A stretch of 64,000 nt of DNA from Halicephalobus mephisto (taxonomy: Eukaryota > Nematoda > Chromadorea > Rhabditida > Panagrolaimidae): NCBI GenBank assembly GCA_009193035.1, contig SWDT01000022.1, positions 62,001 to 126,000 of the forward strand, read 5' to 3'. Within the stretch, counting starts at the first letter, position 1; every line of letters starts with the position of its first letter. The notes below the pieces were generated by a model. The model saw nothing but the letters and a program-made list of their open reading frames with translations. It did no database searches and was not told the DNA's origin. A program made the translations under genes and the position numbers. Positions 1-9,979 of this stretch are shown piece by piece.

Positions 1-133
1 CTGGAGAAAGATTGGTACATTTGCCGGCGTCTGATTCCACAACCGCGACTCCCATTTGTCGCTTCTTTCGCTGCGAAAATCGCCGTATCGCCGCTCTGAA
101 GTCTTCTGGTTCGTGGATCGAATCCGATCGAGG
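1..133 (-). CDS. RGK GTPase exon: basic C-terminal tail (partial)
   Basis: The acceptor ATTTCAG lies at 140-134 on the minus strand and the exon starts at 133. Frame 1 is fully open and gives a basic segment, IRRFSQRKKRQMGVAVVE, followed by KCTNLSP. This resembles the conserved basic C-terminus of RGK proteins, which binds phosphoinositides, calmodulin and 14-3-3. Phase 0 at its start matches phase 0 at the end of the G-domain exon (1111). The exon continues beyond position 1, so the stop codon is not seen. The other two frames are also open over this short stretch; the choice rests on phase and on the C-terminal similarity. Confidence 0.75.
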
Positions 134-3100
134 CTGAAATTAAAAATAAATAAGAATTTTAAAATTAAAAATAAAACTATTTTCGTAAAATTGTCTTGAC
201 GTGAATTTTCAGAAATTACAGTACTCTAAAAATAAGAATTTTTCTAGAAAGTGATCCTGGCATGGATTTTAAAAAATTAAATTACTGTAGAAATAAAGTA
301 AAATTTTTCTACAAAATGGTCCTAACACGAATTTTAAAAAATTTAATTACTGTAGAAATGAAATGAAATTTTTCTAGAAAATGGTCCTAACACGAATTTT
401 TAGAAATTAAATTACTGTAGAAATTAAATGAAATTTTTCTAGAAAGTGGTCCTAACACGAATTCTTAAAAATTTAATTACTGTAGAAATTAAATGAAATT
501 TTTCTACAAAATGGTCCTAACACGAATTCTTAAAAATTTAATTACTGTAGAAATGAAGTGAAATTTTTCTAGAAAATGGTCCTAACACGAATTCTTAAAA
601 ATTTAATTACTGTAGAAATTAAATGAAATTTTTCTACAAAATGGTCCTAACACGAATTCTTAAAAATTTAATTACTGTAGAAATTAAATGAAATTTTTCT
701 ACAAAATGGTCCTAACACGAATTCTTAAAAATTTAATTACTGTAGAAATAAAGTAAAATTTTTCTAGAAAGTGGTCTTAACACGAATTTTTAGAAATTTA
801 ATTACTGTAGAAATGAAGTGAAATTTTTCTAGAAAATGGTCCTAACACGAATTCTTAAAAATTTAATTACTGTAGAAATTAAATGAAATTTTTCTACAAA
901 ATGGTCCTAACACGAATTCTTAAAAATTTAATTACTGTAGAAATAAAGTAAAATTTTTCTAGAAAGTGGTCCTAACACGAATTTTTAGAAATTTAATTAC
1001 TCTATGTGAGAATACAGTAATCGAAGACTGGTTTAGAAAAAAAATTTCAAAAAAAGTGAAAATCGAAATTTAACAATTGCTGTATGGCCGATTTTTACAT
1101 AAAAACCTACAGTAATTGGACTATTTTCTTGATCCATGGATGGACTTGTGGCTACACTTTCTTTTATTTCAGCGACGATTCCAACGAGGAGTTCATCGAC
1201 GTCGTGATTGAGAGCCACGGAAATTTCGAAATGAGCGATGCTGTGTTGATGAGCTATCATTTTGACTTCAGAAGCCGCAACTGCCCTTTTCCGTTCCAAA
1301 TCCACTTTGTTTCCGGCGAGGATCACAGGAGTGTCGTTTTTTTCTTGTCTGAGGTCTTCGATAACGTTCAAAACTGTCCGAAAACTGGATTTAGAGTCGA
1401 TGGAATAAACAAGGAGATAAGCTTGAACGTCCTCTTGCTTCCAGCTCTCGTCCGTCGTCGGATCTGATTCGAGAAAAGTAAGTTCGCATTCGGTACCTCC
1501 GATACAAATGGATACTGTATTTTCGATATCTTCTACTTCGTCAGCAAAAGCATTACGGTATTCAGAAGTGATGAACTGCGAAATAAGGGAACTTTTGCCC
1601 GATCCCACTTGTCCAAGGATGAATATCTGCAAAATTTCATTTTTTATAAAAATAAAAATTTTTAAAAATGGTCCTAAAACGGATTTTTAAAAGTTACAGT
1701 ATCCTAAAAATTGAGATTTCTAAAAAATGATCCCGGCAGGAATTTTAAAAAGTTACAGTATGCTAAAAATAAAGATTTTTATAAAGTGGTCCTAACGCGA
1801 ATTTTTAAAAGTTACAGTATGCTAAAAATAAAGATTTTTATAAAGTAGTCCTAACGCGAATTTCTAGAAGTTACAGTATGCTAAAAATAAATATTTTTAT
1901 AAAATGGTTCTAACGCGAATTTTTTAAAGTTTTTAGAAATTTCCAAAATTTTCGATTTTAAATATTAGTTTTGAAATTCTCCAATTCTAAAATTTAAAAA
2001 AAAAGTATTTTTGCAAAATGGTCTCGACAGGAATTTCCGGAACTTTTTAGAAATTGAATTAGCCGATGTGGAAATTTTATTTTTTGATTTTTATTTCATA
2101 AATTTTCGGGATTATTTTCTTTTTAGTTTTCTCCAGAAGTCCCTAAATTACAGTACACAATTTTCTATTTATTTTCGAAAATTAATAATTATAAAATTAT
2201 TTTTAAAAAATTTAAATTTTTTCGAAAAATTATTTTTTTTAAAATTTAAATTTTTTCGAAAAATTATTTTTAAAAAATTTAAATTTTTTCGAAAAATTAT
2301 TTTTTTTAAAATTTAAATTTTTTCGAAAAATTATTTTTTTTAAAATTTAAATTTTTTCGAAAAATTATTTTTAAAAAATTTAAATTTTTTCGAAAAATTA
2401 TTTTTTTTAAAATTTAAATTTTTTCGAAAAATTATTTTTTAAAAATTTAAATTTTTTCGAAAAATTATTTTTTTTATAAAAATCCCTGAAAAAAATAAAG
2501 TTCAAAGTTTTTCAAAGATGAGTATCCAAAAAAATTCGATTTTCTTCACTTGACGAGATTTGAGAAAATCGAATTTATGCATTTTTTGAAGCTTGGTTTT
2601 TGAACATTTTCGAAAATTCAAAGTCTCCCGGTAAAAAAAATTCAATTTAAAAAAATTAATCGATAAAAATTTGTTTTCGTTTCGAGAATTTCGAATAATT
2701 TAAATTTTACTTTTAAAACAAAAAACAAAAAATAAAAAAAATAATTTAAAAAATAAAAAATTTAAAAAAATTATTTAAAAAATAAAATTTAAAAAAAAAA
2801 TAAATTATTTAAGAAATAAAAAAATTTAATAAATTTAAAAAAAATAAAAAAATTTAATAAATTTAAAAAATAAATTATTTAAAAAATAAAAAAAAAATAA
2901 ATTATTTAAGAAATTTAAAAATAAATTATTAAAAAAAATAATATTTTAAAAAATTAGTTTAAAAAAGTTTTTATTTTAAACCAAATAATTTGAATTTTGA
3001 TTTTTCTTGAAACGAAAAATTTGTAATACAATATTGATAAAATTGGGAAGTTCAAAAAAAAGAGGATTAACATATCCAGGAGAACAGTTATCCTCAAAAT

Positions 3101-6100
3101 TCGAGAACTCATACACACAAAAAGATAACTTTTGAAACAATAACAAATATAAATCATCACTATTTTTTATAATTTTCATCATAAATGTTAAATATTCGTA
3201 AAAATTGTGATGATTATGTTACGTTTTCATTACAAATGTTCAATATTCATGAAAATTGTGACGATTGTGTTCAATTTTCATCAAAAATGCTAAATATTCG
3301 TAAAAATTGTGACAATTATGTTAGATTTTCGTCGAAATTGTTAAATATTCGTAAAAATTGTGACGATTGTGTTGTATTGTCATCACATTTCGGAATTGTT
3401 AAGAAGCTAAAAGTTACACTTTTTTGTGTAATGGTAGAATATAAATAAAGACCCCAAAACCCCCGGTCTGATCCTGGATACTCCCCTACTTATCGGTATT
3501 TACATTCCCCACAATCTTACCCTGAGTACTGTCTGTAAAACATTATTTTTTGTTGAATTTACTTTTTTCGAGGATTTAGAGGATAAAAACGAACCTTGTA
3601 AGACAGATGCGAAGTGGAAGGAGCCTCGGGGACGATATCGTCGCTTCCGGGAGAAGTCCGTTCTCCACTGAGCTTCATGGCCGATCCGGAGCTGCTGGCG
3701 ACACTGGCACTCCTCGACGAAGTTCCCCGAGGACTGTCGTTTTCGCTCAGAGGAAAAGGCGACGGACTATTGTCTGCTGAAAAAAAAAATTTCGATCAAC
3801 ATCTGTGAAAAAAAAAACGCAAAAGTTTATAAAAATTTAAATTTTAAAAAAACTAACATTTGTGATTTCGTTTTCTTCTGAAAGAATCTCCTCGACTCAC
3901 AACTGCCCCTTTGGCATCGATTTTGAATTGTCTGACACGGGTGTAGTCTTCCGAATCCGGGAGCTTCAGAAATCTCTCTTCGATTTCGCTCATCTGCTTC
4001 GGTTCTGGCCAAACGTCCGTTCTCGGAAGTTCGACACGACTTCTGCAAAGAAAATTTTCAAAAAAATAATTTTAAAAAAATTAAAAAGAATAATTTAAAA
4101 GTTTTCAAAAAAATAATTTTAGAAAAATTTTTAAAAAATAATTTAAAAGTTTTCAAAAAAATAATTTTAGAAAAAATTGAAAAATAAATTATTTAAGGAA
4201 AATTAAAAAAAAAATAATTTTAGGAAAATTTTAAAAATAAAAAAAATAATTTAAGAAAAATTTAAAAAAATAAAAATTGCAACCTAAAAAGGAAAAAAAT
4301 TGGGACACGACCGGATTTTTAGAATTTTAGGAAATTCAAAATTTAAAAAAATGGAAAAATTTTAAAAATGGAAAAATTTTAAAAATGGAAAATTTAAAAA
4401 AAAAATGGAAAAATTTTAAAAATGGAAAATTTTCATTGTTCGAAACAGCTTAGCCAGAGGCAATTTTCATTTTCAAACGTTAGAAACGTTTTTCACAACA
4501 AACATTGACGTCGAAAAACTAATTTCGGAACAGCAAAACAAAATTCAAAAAATTTAGAATTTTATTGAATTTTGATTTTTCACCTTTTATTACTGTCACG
4601 AAATTAGAAACTGATTCCTGCCACGAAAGTTCCTCATAATGAAGGGATTTTGGTAATTTCTAAATAGAAATGGGTATTTTTGTAAAAATAATTTTAAAAA
4701 ATTAACTATTGTGGCGAACTTTTTAAAATCATGGCGAAGTCGCTCGAAAATAAGCGAACTTTTTTAAAATCATGGCGAAGTCGCTCGGAAATAAGCGAAA
4801 TTTTTCTAAATCATGGCGAAGTCGCTCGAAAATAAGCGAAATTTTTCTAAGTCATAGCGAAGTCGCTCGAAAATAAGCGAACTTTTTTAAAATCATAGCA
4901 AAGTCGCTCGAAAATAAGCTAACTTTTTCTAAATCATGGCGAATTTGCCCGATAATTTTTACTTTTACTTTTAACTTTAACTTTGAGGTTGATTGTTTTA
5001 TACACCTCGGTATTGTTGCTAAATACCCGTCTTACTGTGGGATAAACCCATTATAAACAAGTATCCCTTGATTGATTCTTGAAAAAATGACAAGTACAAG
5101 ACAAATACTCCCTAGTGACATTTCATCCCCAGCGGCAATTGTTCCTTTTACATTTGGGTTAATTTCGAAATTTTTTCTTAACTAAAACATTGAGGCGATT
5201 TAATTATCAAAAAACTATTTAAAATCGAACAAATGATGTAAATTGTACAAAGTAAGAAGAGGAAACGCCGCTGAGGAGCAACTGTTGGACAGTCAAAGAA
5301 GACATAAGTCAAGCCAAAGCCCCGATAATCCTAGACTACACACAAGAAATGGGCACATGGTATTGTTTGTCCTTCGACGAGAAACTTGTTGTAATTTATG
5401 AATTACAAAAGATAAGATAATAAGAAAAAACAAGGAACAACTATAAAATCAATTCTATATATAAAAAATAGCTGACACAAACATTCGTGTCAGCATCACG
5501 GTTGCTTATTCAAAAGGTAATTTGGCCGCACAAGTACGCCAATGAACAAGTATATAGTGTGCAGATACATTATACTCAATATATCGATATACTAATCACG
5601 ATATCGGTGCATTATATTCAATATATTGACAAATAAAGTACGATATCGGTGCATTGTAACGATTCTGATATATCAGATACATTATATTCAATGTATCGAT
5701 GTATTGTAACGGCTCTGATGTATCAGACACACTATATTTAATGTATCAGATACGTTGAGTTGATATCGATGCATTGTATTCAATATATCAATCCATAAAA
5801 TGTAATATATTTGATACATCAGAGCCGTTTTAATGCATCGACACCATACACAAAAAATAGTGCATTGAAACGGCTCTGATATAGCAGATATATTATATTT
5901 TATGCATTAATGCACAAAGTATAATATTAATGCATTATATTCAATGTATCGATATATCGTAACAGCTCTGATGTATCAGACACAATACATTCAATGTATC
6001 AGATACATTGAATTGATATCAATACATAGAATATAACATATCCAGTATAGCAGAGTCGTTTTAATATATCAATACATTATATTCAATATATTGACATATC

Positions 6101-6578
6101 GTAACAGCTCTGATGTATCAGACACATTATATTCAATATATCAATGTATTAAGTATAATATCAATACATTGTTTTCAATGTATCGATGTATTGTAACGGC
6201 TTTGATGTATCACATATATTCATGCATCAGATACATTCAGCTGGTACCGGCATATTGTATTTAGTATATTGGTAAATGAAACGTAATGTATCTGATGCAT
6301 TAGAGCCGTTTTAAAATATTCTTTTTGTGTATCTGGTCCGGAATGAAACCCACCTTTGTAGACTGCATCTTCTGGATACTGTAGGAGTGGATTTTCGTCG
6401 TTCTCCTGAGACGTCTTCCAGCACATTTCTCCGGACTTCTATAGGTGGTCTGGATCTGTGCCGGAAGGACTGGGATCTAGCAGGAGCGAAATTGCGCATT
6501 TGAGAATTATGTTTTTTTTTGGGACTTCCCAATGGAGTCGATCTCGTACTCGACCAATCCAACGACGATGGGGGTTGT
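1..6578 (-). CDS. RGK-family small GTPase, five joined exons (3' end off window)
   Basis: This is a Ras-like GTPase of the RGK (Rad/Gem/Rem) subfamily. In animals these proteins inhibit voltage-gated calcium channels through the beta subunit and act on the cytoskeleton at the plasma membrane. The exons in transcript order are 6578-6354, 4042-3858, 3776-3595, 1626-1111 and 133-1. Every junction keeps frame: AG+A, T+CA, then two phase-0 joins. The N-terminal extension is Ser/Arg-rich and contains VSRGDSFRRKR. The G domain has a P-loop (GQVGSGKSS), NKVD for G4 and EISVALNHDVDELLVGIV for G5. The last two match RGK proteins specifically (ALNHxVDEL) rather than Ras. The usual DxxG is replaced by an ESDP..W stretch, an RGK hallmark. 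No prenylation box is visible. The C-terminal exon ends in a basic stretch and KCTNLSP, like the RGK C-terminal motif. All five firm donors (these four junctions plus 31667) are GTNNGT. Family assignment is firm; the orthologue is not resolved. Confidence 0.9.
190..1010. repeat. 65-bp tandem repeat, about 12 units, in RGK intron
   Basis: The decamer cctaacacga, or a close variant, recurs at 256, 321, 386, 451, 516, 581, 646, 711, 776, 841, 906 and 971, an exact 65-bp spacing. Units share the pattern ggtcctaacacgaatt, an A/T run, actgtagaaat, and tttttctaSaaa. Two alternating subtypes (ctagaaa and ctacaaa) suggest expansion in higher-order blocks. It fills the intron between the last two visible RGK exons. 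Confidence 0.95.
1111..1626 (-). CDS. RGK GTPase exon: G domain
   Basis: This 516-nt exon (172 codons, phase 0 at both ends) encodes nearly the whole nucleotide-binding domain. The acceptor TTTGCAG precedes ATATTC at 1626; the donor GTAGGT begins at 1110. Visible motifs are the P-loop GQVGSGKS near residues 5-12 of the exon, GNKVDLERKR (G4) near residue 105, and EISVALNHDVDELLVGIV (G5) near residue 134. The open frame continues past 1110 to a stop at 1033, but that tail is low-complexity and is better explained as intron. A loose ATG-led reading from 1632 is an artefact of the acceptor. Confidence 0.93.
1664..1925. repeat. ~59-bp tandem repeat on the other side of the G-domain exon
   Basis: Units of the type tggtcctaacgcgaatttttaaaagttacagtatgctaaaaataa (described, not copied in full) recur at about 59-bp spacing, with motif starts near 1672, 1731, 1791, 1849 and 1907. 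The sequence is clearly related to the 65-bp array at 190-1010 but has a different unit length. The two related arrays flank the G-domain exon. Confidence 0.85.
2190..2480. repeat. ~33-bp A/T tandem repeat
   Basis: The core ttttttcgaaaaattatttt recurs about every 32-35 bp (roughly eight copies). The surrounding 1930-2960 is A/T-only low-complexity intron. The 101-codon open frame at 2011-2316 is a by-product of this repeat and is not supported as a gene. Confidence 0.85.
2490..3184. other. A/T-rich intron, no gene seen
   Basis: 2640-2960 is almost pure A/T with short aaataaa runs. 2960-3184 has somewhat higher complexity but no conserved coding signal; the two overlapping 68-codon minus-strand frames here encode hydrophobic low-complexity peptides and lack splice or family support. 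Confidence 0.6.
3185..3448 (+). repeat. 51-bp tandem repeat with an 87-codon open frame
   Basis: Four 51-bp units begin near 3188. Because 51 is a multiple of three they stay in frame and would encode 17-residue units such as LNIRKNCDDCVxFSSK (positions variable). The open frame runs from ATG 3185 to TAA 3446-3448, and an AATAAA overlaps the stop. It lies antisense inside an RGK intron. Differences between units are often non-synonymous. I do not recognise a family; this is probably a non-coding satellite that happens to be open, but a small antisense gene cannot be excluded. Confidence 0.4.
3449..3594. other. C-rich intronic island with possible 12-nt micro-exon
   Basis: A short higher-complexity stretch (aacccccggtctgatcctgg and following) lies between the 51-bp repeat and the RGK exon. 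On the minus strand, TTTTACAG, then ACAGTACTCAGG (3532-3521), then GTAAGA look like good splice sites around a 12-nt exon. It would add TVLR in frame between SYK and IFILG. Confidence 0.3.
3595..3776 (-). CDS. RGK GTPase exon: Ser-rich linker
   Basis: This 182-nt exon encodes a Ser/Pro-rich linker (DNSPSPFPLSENDSPRG, then SASVASSSGSAMKLSGE) that ends in HLSYK just before the G domain. The acceptor is TTTTCAG with a second AG three bases on (NAGNAG, 3777 or 3774), so an isoform one codon shorter is possible. The donor is GTTCGT at 3594. The first two bases complete a Ser codon with the T left by the previous exon. Serines next to basic residues are typical of 14-3-3 sites in this family, but none is proven here. 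Confidence 0.88.
3858..4042 (-). CDS. RGK GTPase exon: N-terminal extension with GDSFRR motif
   Basis: This 185-nt exon has acceptor TTTGCAG (4049-4043) and donor GTTAGT at 3857. It encodes SRVELPRTDVWPEPKQMS, then DYTRVRQFKIDAKGAVVS and RGDSFRRKRNHK. The block ending in RGDSFRR resembles the conserved pre-G-domain segment of insect RGK proteins. It begins with one base that completes the AG left by the upstream exon, giving Arg. An out-of-frame ATG-led reading over the same DNA is a shadow. Confidence 0.88.
4050..4440. repeat. A-rich low-complexity intron
   Basis: Degenerate repeats of aaaaataattttagaaaaa are followed by four to five short units of aatggaaaaattttaa (4345-4430). No coding or structural signal. 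GCCAGAGGC, an AP-2-like half-palindrome, is at 4453-4461 just beyond it. Confidence 0.7.
4725..4940. repeat. ~41-bp tandem repeat (five units)
   Basis: Units contain atggcgaagtcgctcgaaaa and then taagcgaacttttttaaaatc, repeated at about 41-42 bp. The last unit diverges (gcgaatttgcccg). Lies in the RGK intron 4043-6353. Confidence 0.9.
4950..5545. other. Higher-complexity intronic segment, possible old mobile element
   Basis: About 600 bp of normal-complexity sequence with no open frame of note. It includes a perfect 8-bp stem hairpin at 5471-5494 (GCTGACAC, 8-nt loop, GTGTCAGC) and A-rich tracts. It may be a degenerate LTR or DNA transposon remnant because its composition differs from both neighbours, but I could not define ends or a target duplication. 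Confidence 0.35.
5550..6330. repeat. AT-rich palindromic satellite, copy A
   Basis: The sequence is built from tangled direct and inverted copies of gatgtatcagatacattata-like blocks, punctuated by cggctctgat and its complement. The segment atacacaaaaaatagtgcat with flanks is found inverted near 42250-42330. Its right end, next to the RGK exon at 6354, carries agatacacaaaaag on the minus strand, similar to both ends of copy B (41755-42590). Confidence 0.85.
6354..6578 (-). CDS. RGK GTPase exon: Arg/Ser-rich N-terminal region
   Basis: This 225-nt exon has acceptor CATTCCAG (AG at 6580-6579) and donor GTGGGT at 6353. It encodes QPPSSLDWSSTRSTPLGSP, then KKKHNSQMRNFAPARSQSFR and ERRKSTPTVSRRCSLQ, a disordered, basic, phosphosite-like segment (RKST, RRCS). 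It leaves AG, which forms Arg with the A of the next exon. It starts with one base (A), so the upstream exon must end in phase 2. Confidence 0.82.
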
Positions 6579-6779
6579 CTGGAATGTTTATATTTAAAAA
6601 AATCGAAAATCTGCAAATACTGAGATCACGAAAACAGATTTATTTTGGAATCAAGACACTATTGACGAGAAATTTGAGATTCTTGATTTTTGGACTTTTA
6701 CGAAAAACAATTTAATTTTGTTAAACTTATAAAAAGTAAACAGTCTTTGAAGTTTTGTAACTGTAAACAATTGAATGTT

Positions 6780-7260
6780 TTTGAATCTCATCAAAGTTCA
6801 GAAAAATAACGGATTACGGTAGAGTGACGTGATCTGTAAAGATCCAAGAAGAATTTCGAAAAAATTGATTTCCAAATTTTTTTAAAAATTATATTTAGAT
6901 TTTAACAAATTTAACCATATTACCGCAATGAGTTATTTTAATGTCCTTTGGCGAAAAATTTAAACATTTATTTTCGATTTTTTGAATTTTATTAAAAACA
7001 AAAAAAACGGATTACGGTAGAGTGATTTAATTTATAAAAATTTCGGAAAAAATTGATTTCCAAATTTTTTAAAAATTATATTTAGATTTTAACGAATTTA
7101 TTCAAATTACCGTAATGGGTTATTTTAATGTCCTTTGGCGAAAAATTTAAACATTTATTTTCGATTTTTTGAATTTTATTAAAAACGGATTACGGTAGAG
7201 TGATGTGATTTATAAAAATTTATTTCCAAGAAGGATTATAGTCGTCAGAAATTTATTTTT
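6780..7260. repeat. ~180-200-bp repeat, three units
   Basis: cggattacggtagagtga recurs near 6810, 7008 and 7186, each followed by tttataaaaatttc-type sequence and later by tttggcgaaaaatttaaac. Units are 75-90% alike by eye. Confidence 0.75.
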
Positions 7261-7486
7261 TTAATTTTTGGATTAAGTTCAAAAAATAAAACACATTTTT
7301 ATTTTTTGACGGAAAATTTAAAAACAGCAAATTGTTTACAACCGTAAGTTCGGGGATTGTTTATTTCTTGATCACGCTTTTGAATCTCCGCCAAAGGAAA
7401 AACATCTTTTTTACGGTCACGTGACTAGATCTACTAAAATTTGAATAATTTTAAAAAACAGAATTTCGAACTGCTCTAGCTACAGT

Positions 7487-8045
7487 AATCAATGATAAAT
7501 TTCTTTTTGGATTACAGTAGAATTTCGATAAATATAGTAACACTACCATCACGTGTTATTTAGGTAGTTTTTGACAGAAATTTAAAAAAAATCGAATTTT
7601 TTTAATAGTTATTTAATTTTAAAATTTAATTATTTTTAATAATTTTTCCTAAAATGGTCAAGTAACGCGTGACGATAAAGGATAACTAAAGTGAAATTTA
7701 AGTATAATCTGAAGAAAAGCAAAATTCCGGACTAGTCTGGAAGCAGTAACTAATGCTAAATTTAATATTTTCCTTTCTAGAATAACGGTAGAATTTCGAT
7801 AAATATAGTAACGCTACCGTTACACGTTATTTAGGTATTTTTTCGCGGGAAATTTTTAAAAAATCAAATTTTTTTCTAGTTATTTAATTTTAAAATTTGA
7901 TTATTTTTAATAATTTTTCGAAATTTTTCCTAAAATGGTCAAGTAACGCGTGACGATAAAGAATAACTAAAGTGAAATTTAAGTACAATCTGAAGAAAAG
8001 CAAAATTCCGGACTAGTCTGGAAGCAGTGGCCAGTGCCAAGTTTA
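7487..8045. repeat. ~275-bp tandem duplication
   Basis: Two long units share gtagaatttcgataaatata (7517 and 7788), tggtcaagtaacgcgtgac, and ccggactagtctggaagcag (7727 and 8008). The long unit and high identity indicate a recent duplication. Confidence 0.85.
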
Positions 8046-8094
8046 ATTTGCCTAATTTGCTGCGCAGTAGTGGCCAAAAGCCAAAAAGATATCG

Positions 8095-8545
8095 GAAAAC
8101 CAAATTGCCTCTGGCATTGGAACTTTTACGGATGCTTCTTTTCAGAAATGTATTTTAAAATAAAAAATAATCAATAATTTAAAAATCGTAAAAATTATTT
8201 TAAAAATTGATTTTTTTTTTTTGGTCGACTATAGTCAGAGAAAAATCAAAAAAGACAGCTGAACAAACGGCGTGCCGGAGGGCTTTTGGCCGATCGGACA
8301 AAATCTAAAATTAGCCCCTCTGGTCTCGTGGACGATTTTGACAGGTCAGAAATTTCTCCTCAAATGCCGAAATTTGTCAAATTTTTGTTTTTTATAAATA
8401 GTCCCCAGACATGTCGAAACGAGCTTCCCGAGGTCCCCCATGACGTCATCGAAATCATCCTATTGCAAAAATTCGAAATAACCGTTTTTACGAAATTGCT
8501 TCGAGGCGATTTCAAGGATATTTTTAAAATTCCGGGTCTTTAAGA
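8095..8545. promoter_or_regulatory. Higher-GC intronic island with AP-2-like and CRE sites
   Basis: The stretch contains GCCTCTGGC (8107-8115) and a perfect CRE palindrome TGACGTCA (8441-8448). About 40 bp downstream of the CRE on the minus strand is TATTTATAAA (8400-8391), a TATA-like sequence. The order CRE then TATA reads toward the RGK exons and could be an internal promoter; this is inference only. The 85-codon plus-strand frame at 8286-8543 has no recognisable family and no splice support. Confidence 0.3.
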
Positions 8546-8549
8546 ATCC

Positions 8550-9240
8550 AAAATTTTCTATACAATTCAGGAAGTTCCAAAAATTTGCACAACATTCGAG
8601 ATGTTCAAAAAATATTTTATAAAATTTCAGAAAATTCTCGAAATTCCAAAAATATTTTAAAAATTTTCGGAATTTAATAATAAGTCAAAAAAATTTCAAA
8701 AATATTTTATAAAATTTTAAAAAATTCCAAAAAATTTTAGCTTTAAAAGATTTTCGAAATTTTAAAAATCTTTAAATTTCGAAAATTTCTATAAAAATCT
8801 AAAAAATTCAGGAAGTTTCGGAAATTTGTACAGCAATCCGGATGTTCCAAAAAAAACTTTCATGAAATCTTAGAAGATTTCGAAATTTTTTCATAAAATA
8901 TAAAAAAAATGGAAAATTTTATGATTTCAGAAAACTTTAGAAATTTAAAAAAAATTTTTAAAAATTTTAAAAAAGTTAAAAAAATTAAAAACTTTAAAAA
9001 TTTAAAATTTTTGAAATTTTTTAAATATTTTTATAATTTTTTTAACCTATTATTAAATTCCACAAATAAATCAAAAATTTAAAAATTTAGAAAAATAAAA
9101 ATTTTATTTAAAAAATCGATTTTTAGGATTCAAAAGTGCAAAATTTTTTGTTTTATGAACTAATCCGTCTTTTTTGGTTTGGAAAATAAAAATAATTCTT
9201 TTATAAAAAAATAGAATTATATTTGAAGAAATCCAAAAAT
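8550..9240. other. A/T-rich intron, degenerate repeats
   Basis: Loose repetitions of attccaaaaatatttta and ttcggaaatttgtaca (twice, near 8575 and 8815). No gene seen. Confidence 0.6.
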
Positions 9241-9349
9241 ACGATTTCGAATGCCTCAGGCCATCTGGTCGGAGTGGGAAAATTCTTCGACCTCGGATTA
9301 CTGTCGAAATATGGAATTTTTTCGTTCAACAACAACCCACAGAATATAA

Positions 9350-9930
9350 TTTTAAAATTTATTCTAATTTAAAAAATTTTAAAATTTAATTTAATTAAAA
9401 GAATTTTAAAATTTACTCTAATTTAAAAAATTTTAAAATTTAATTTAATTTAGAAGATTTTAAAATTTGGTTTAAGGAATTTTTGAATTTTAAAATTTAT
9501 TCTAATTTAAAAAATTTTAAAATTTAATTAAATTTAGAAGATTTTAAAACTTATTCTAATTTAAAAAATTTTAAAATTTATTTTAATTTAAAAAATTCTT
9601 TAATTTTAAAATTTATTTTAATTTTGAGAAAATTTTCTTTGAGTTGTTAGATAATTAATTATTTTTATTATTTGTAATTTTAAAATTCAATAATAATCGA
9701 AGTTATAAAAATTAGAAATAAATTTATTTTTAACTAAAATCAAAAAAAATAAAAAATTTTATTTTTAAACAAAATTAGAAAAATTTATTTTTGACTAAAA
9801 TTAGAAAAAAAATTATTTTGAACTAAAATAAAAAAATGAATTTATTTTTAAACATAATTTAGAAAAAATTTTTTGACTAAAATTTAAAAATAAATTTGTT
9901 TTTACATATAATTTTAAAAAAAGTTAAGAA
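9350..9930. repeat. Short A/T tandem repeats
   Basis: 9350-9620 repeats attctaatttaaaaaatttt with period about 45-50 bp; 9720-9930 repeats actaaaattagaaaaatttat. No gene seen. GCCTCAGGC (9253-9261) lies just before it. Confidence 0.7.
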
Positions 9931-9979
9931 TTTCAAATGATTCCGAACGGAAAAATTTTTCTGACATAATCTAAGATTA

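Noticed and set aside
190..1010. CRISPR-like regular array
   Set aside because: Units are contiguous 65-bp tandem copies with no unique spacers, in a eukaryotic intron.
1084..1467. 127-codon plus frame opposite the GTPase exon
   Set aside because: Antisense shadow; the minus strand carries clear P-loop, NKVD and ALNHxVDEL motifs.
3827..4098. Frames of 73 (minus) and 78 codons (plus)
   Set aside because: Wrong frames over the RGK exon 3858-4042; the true frame joins both neighbours in phase.
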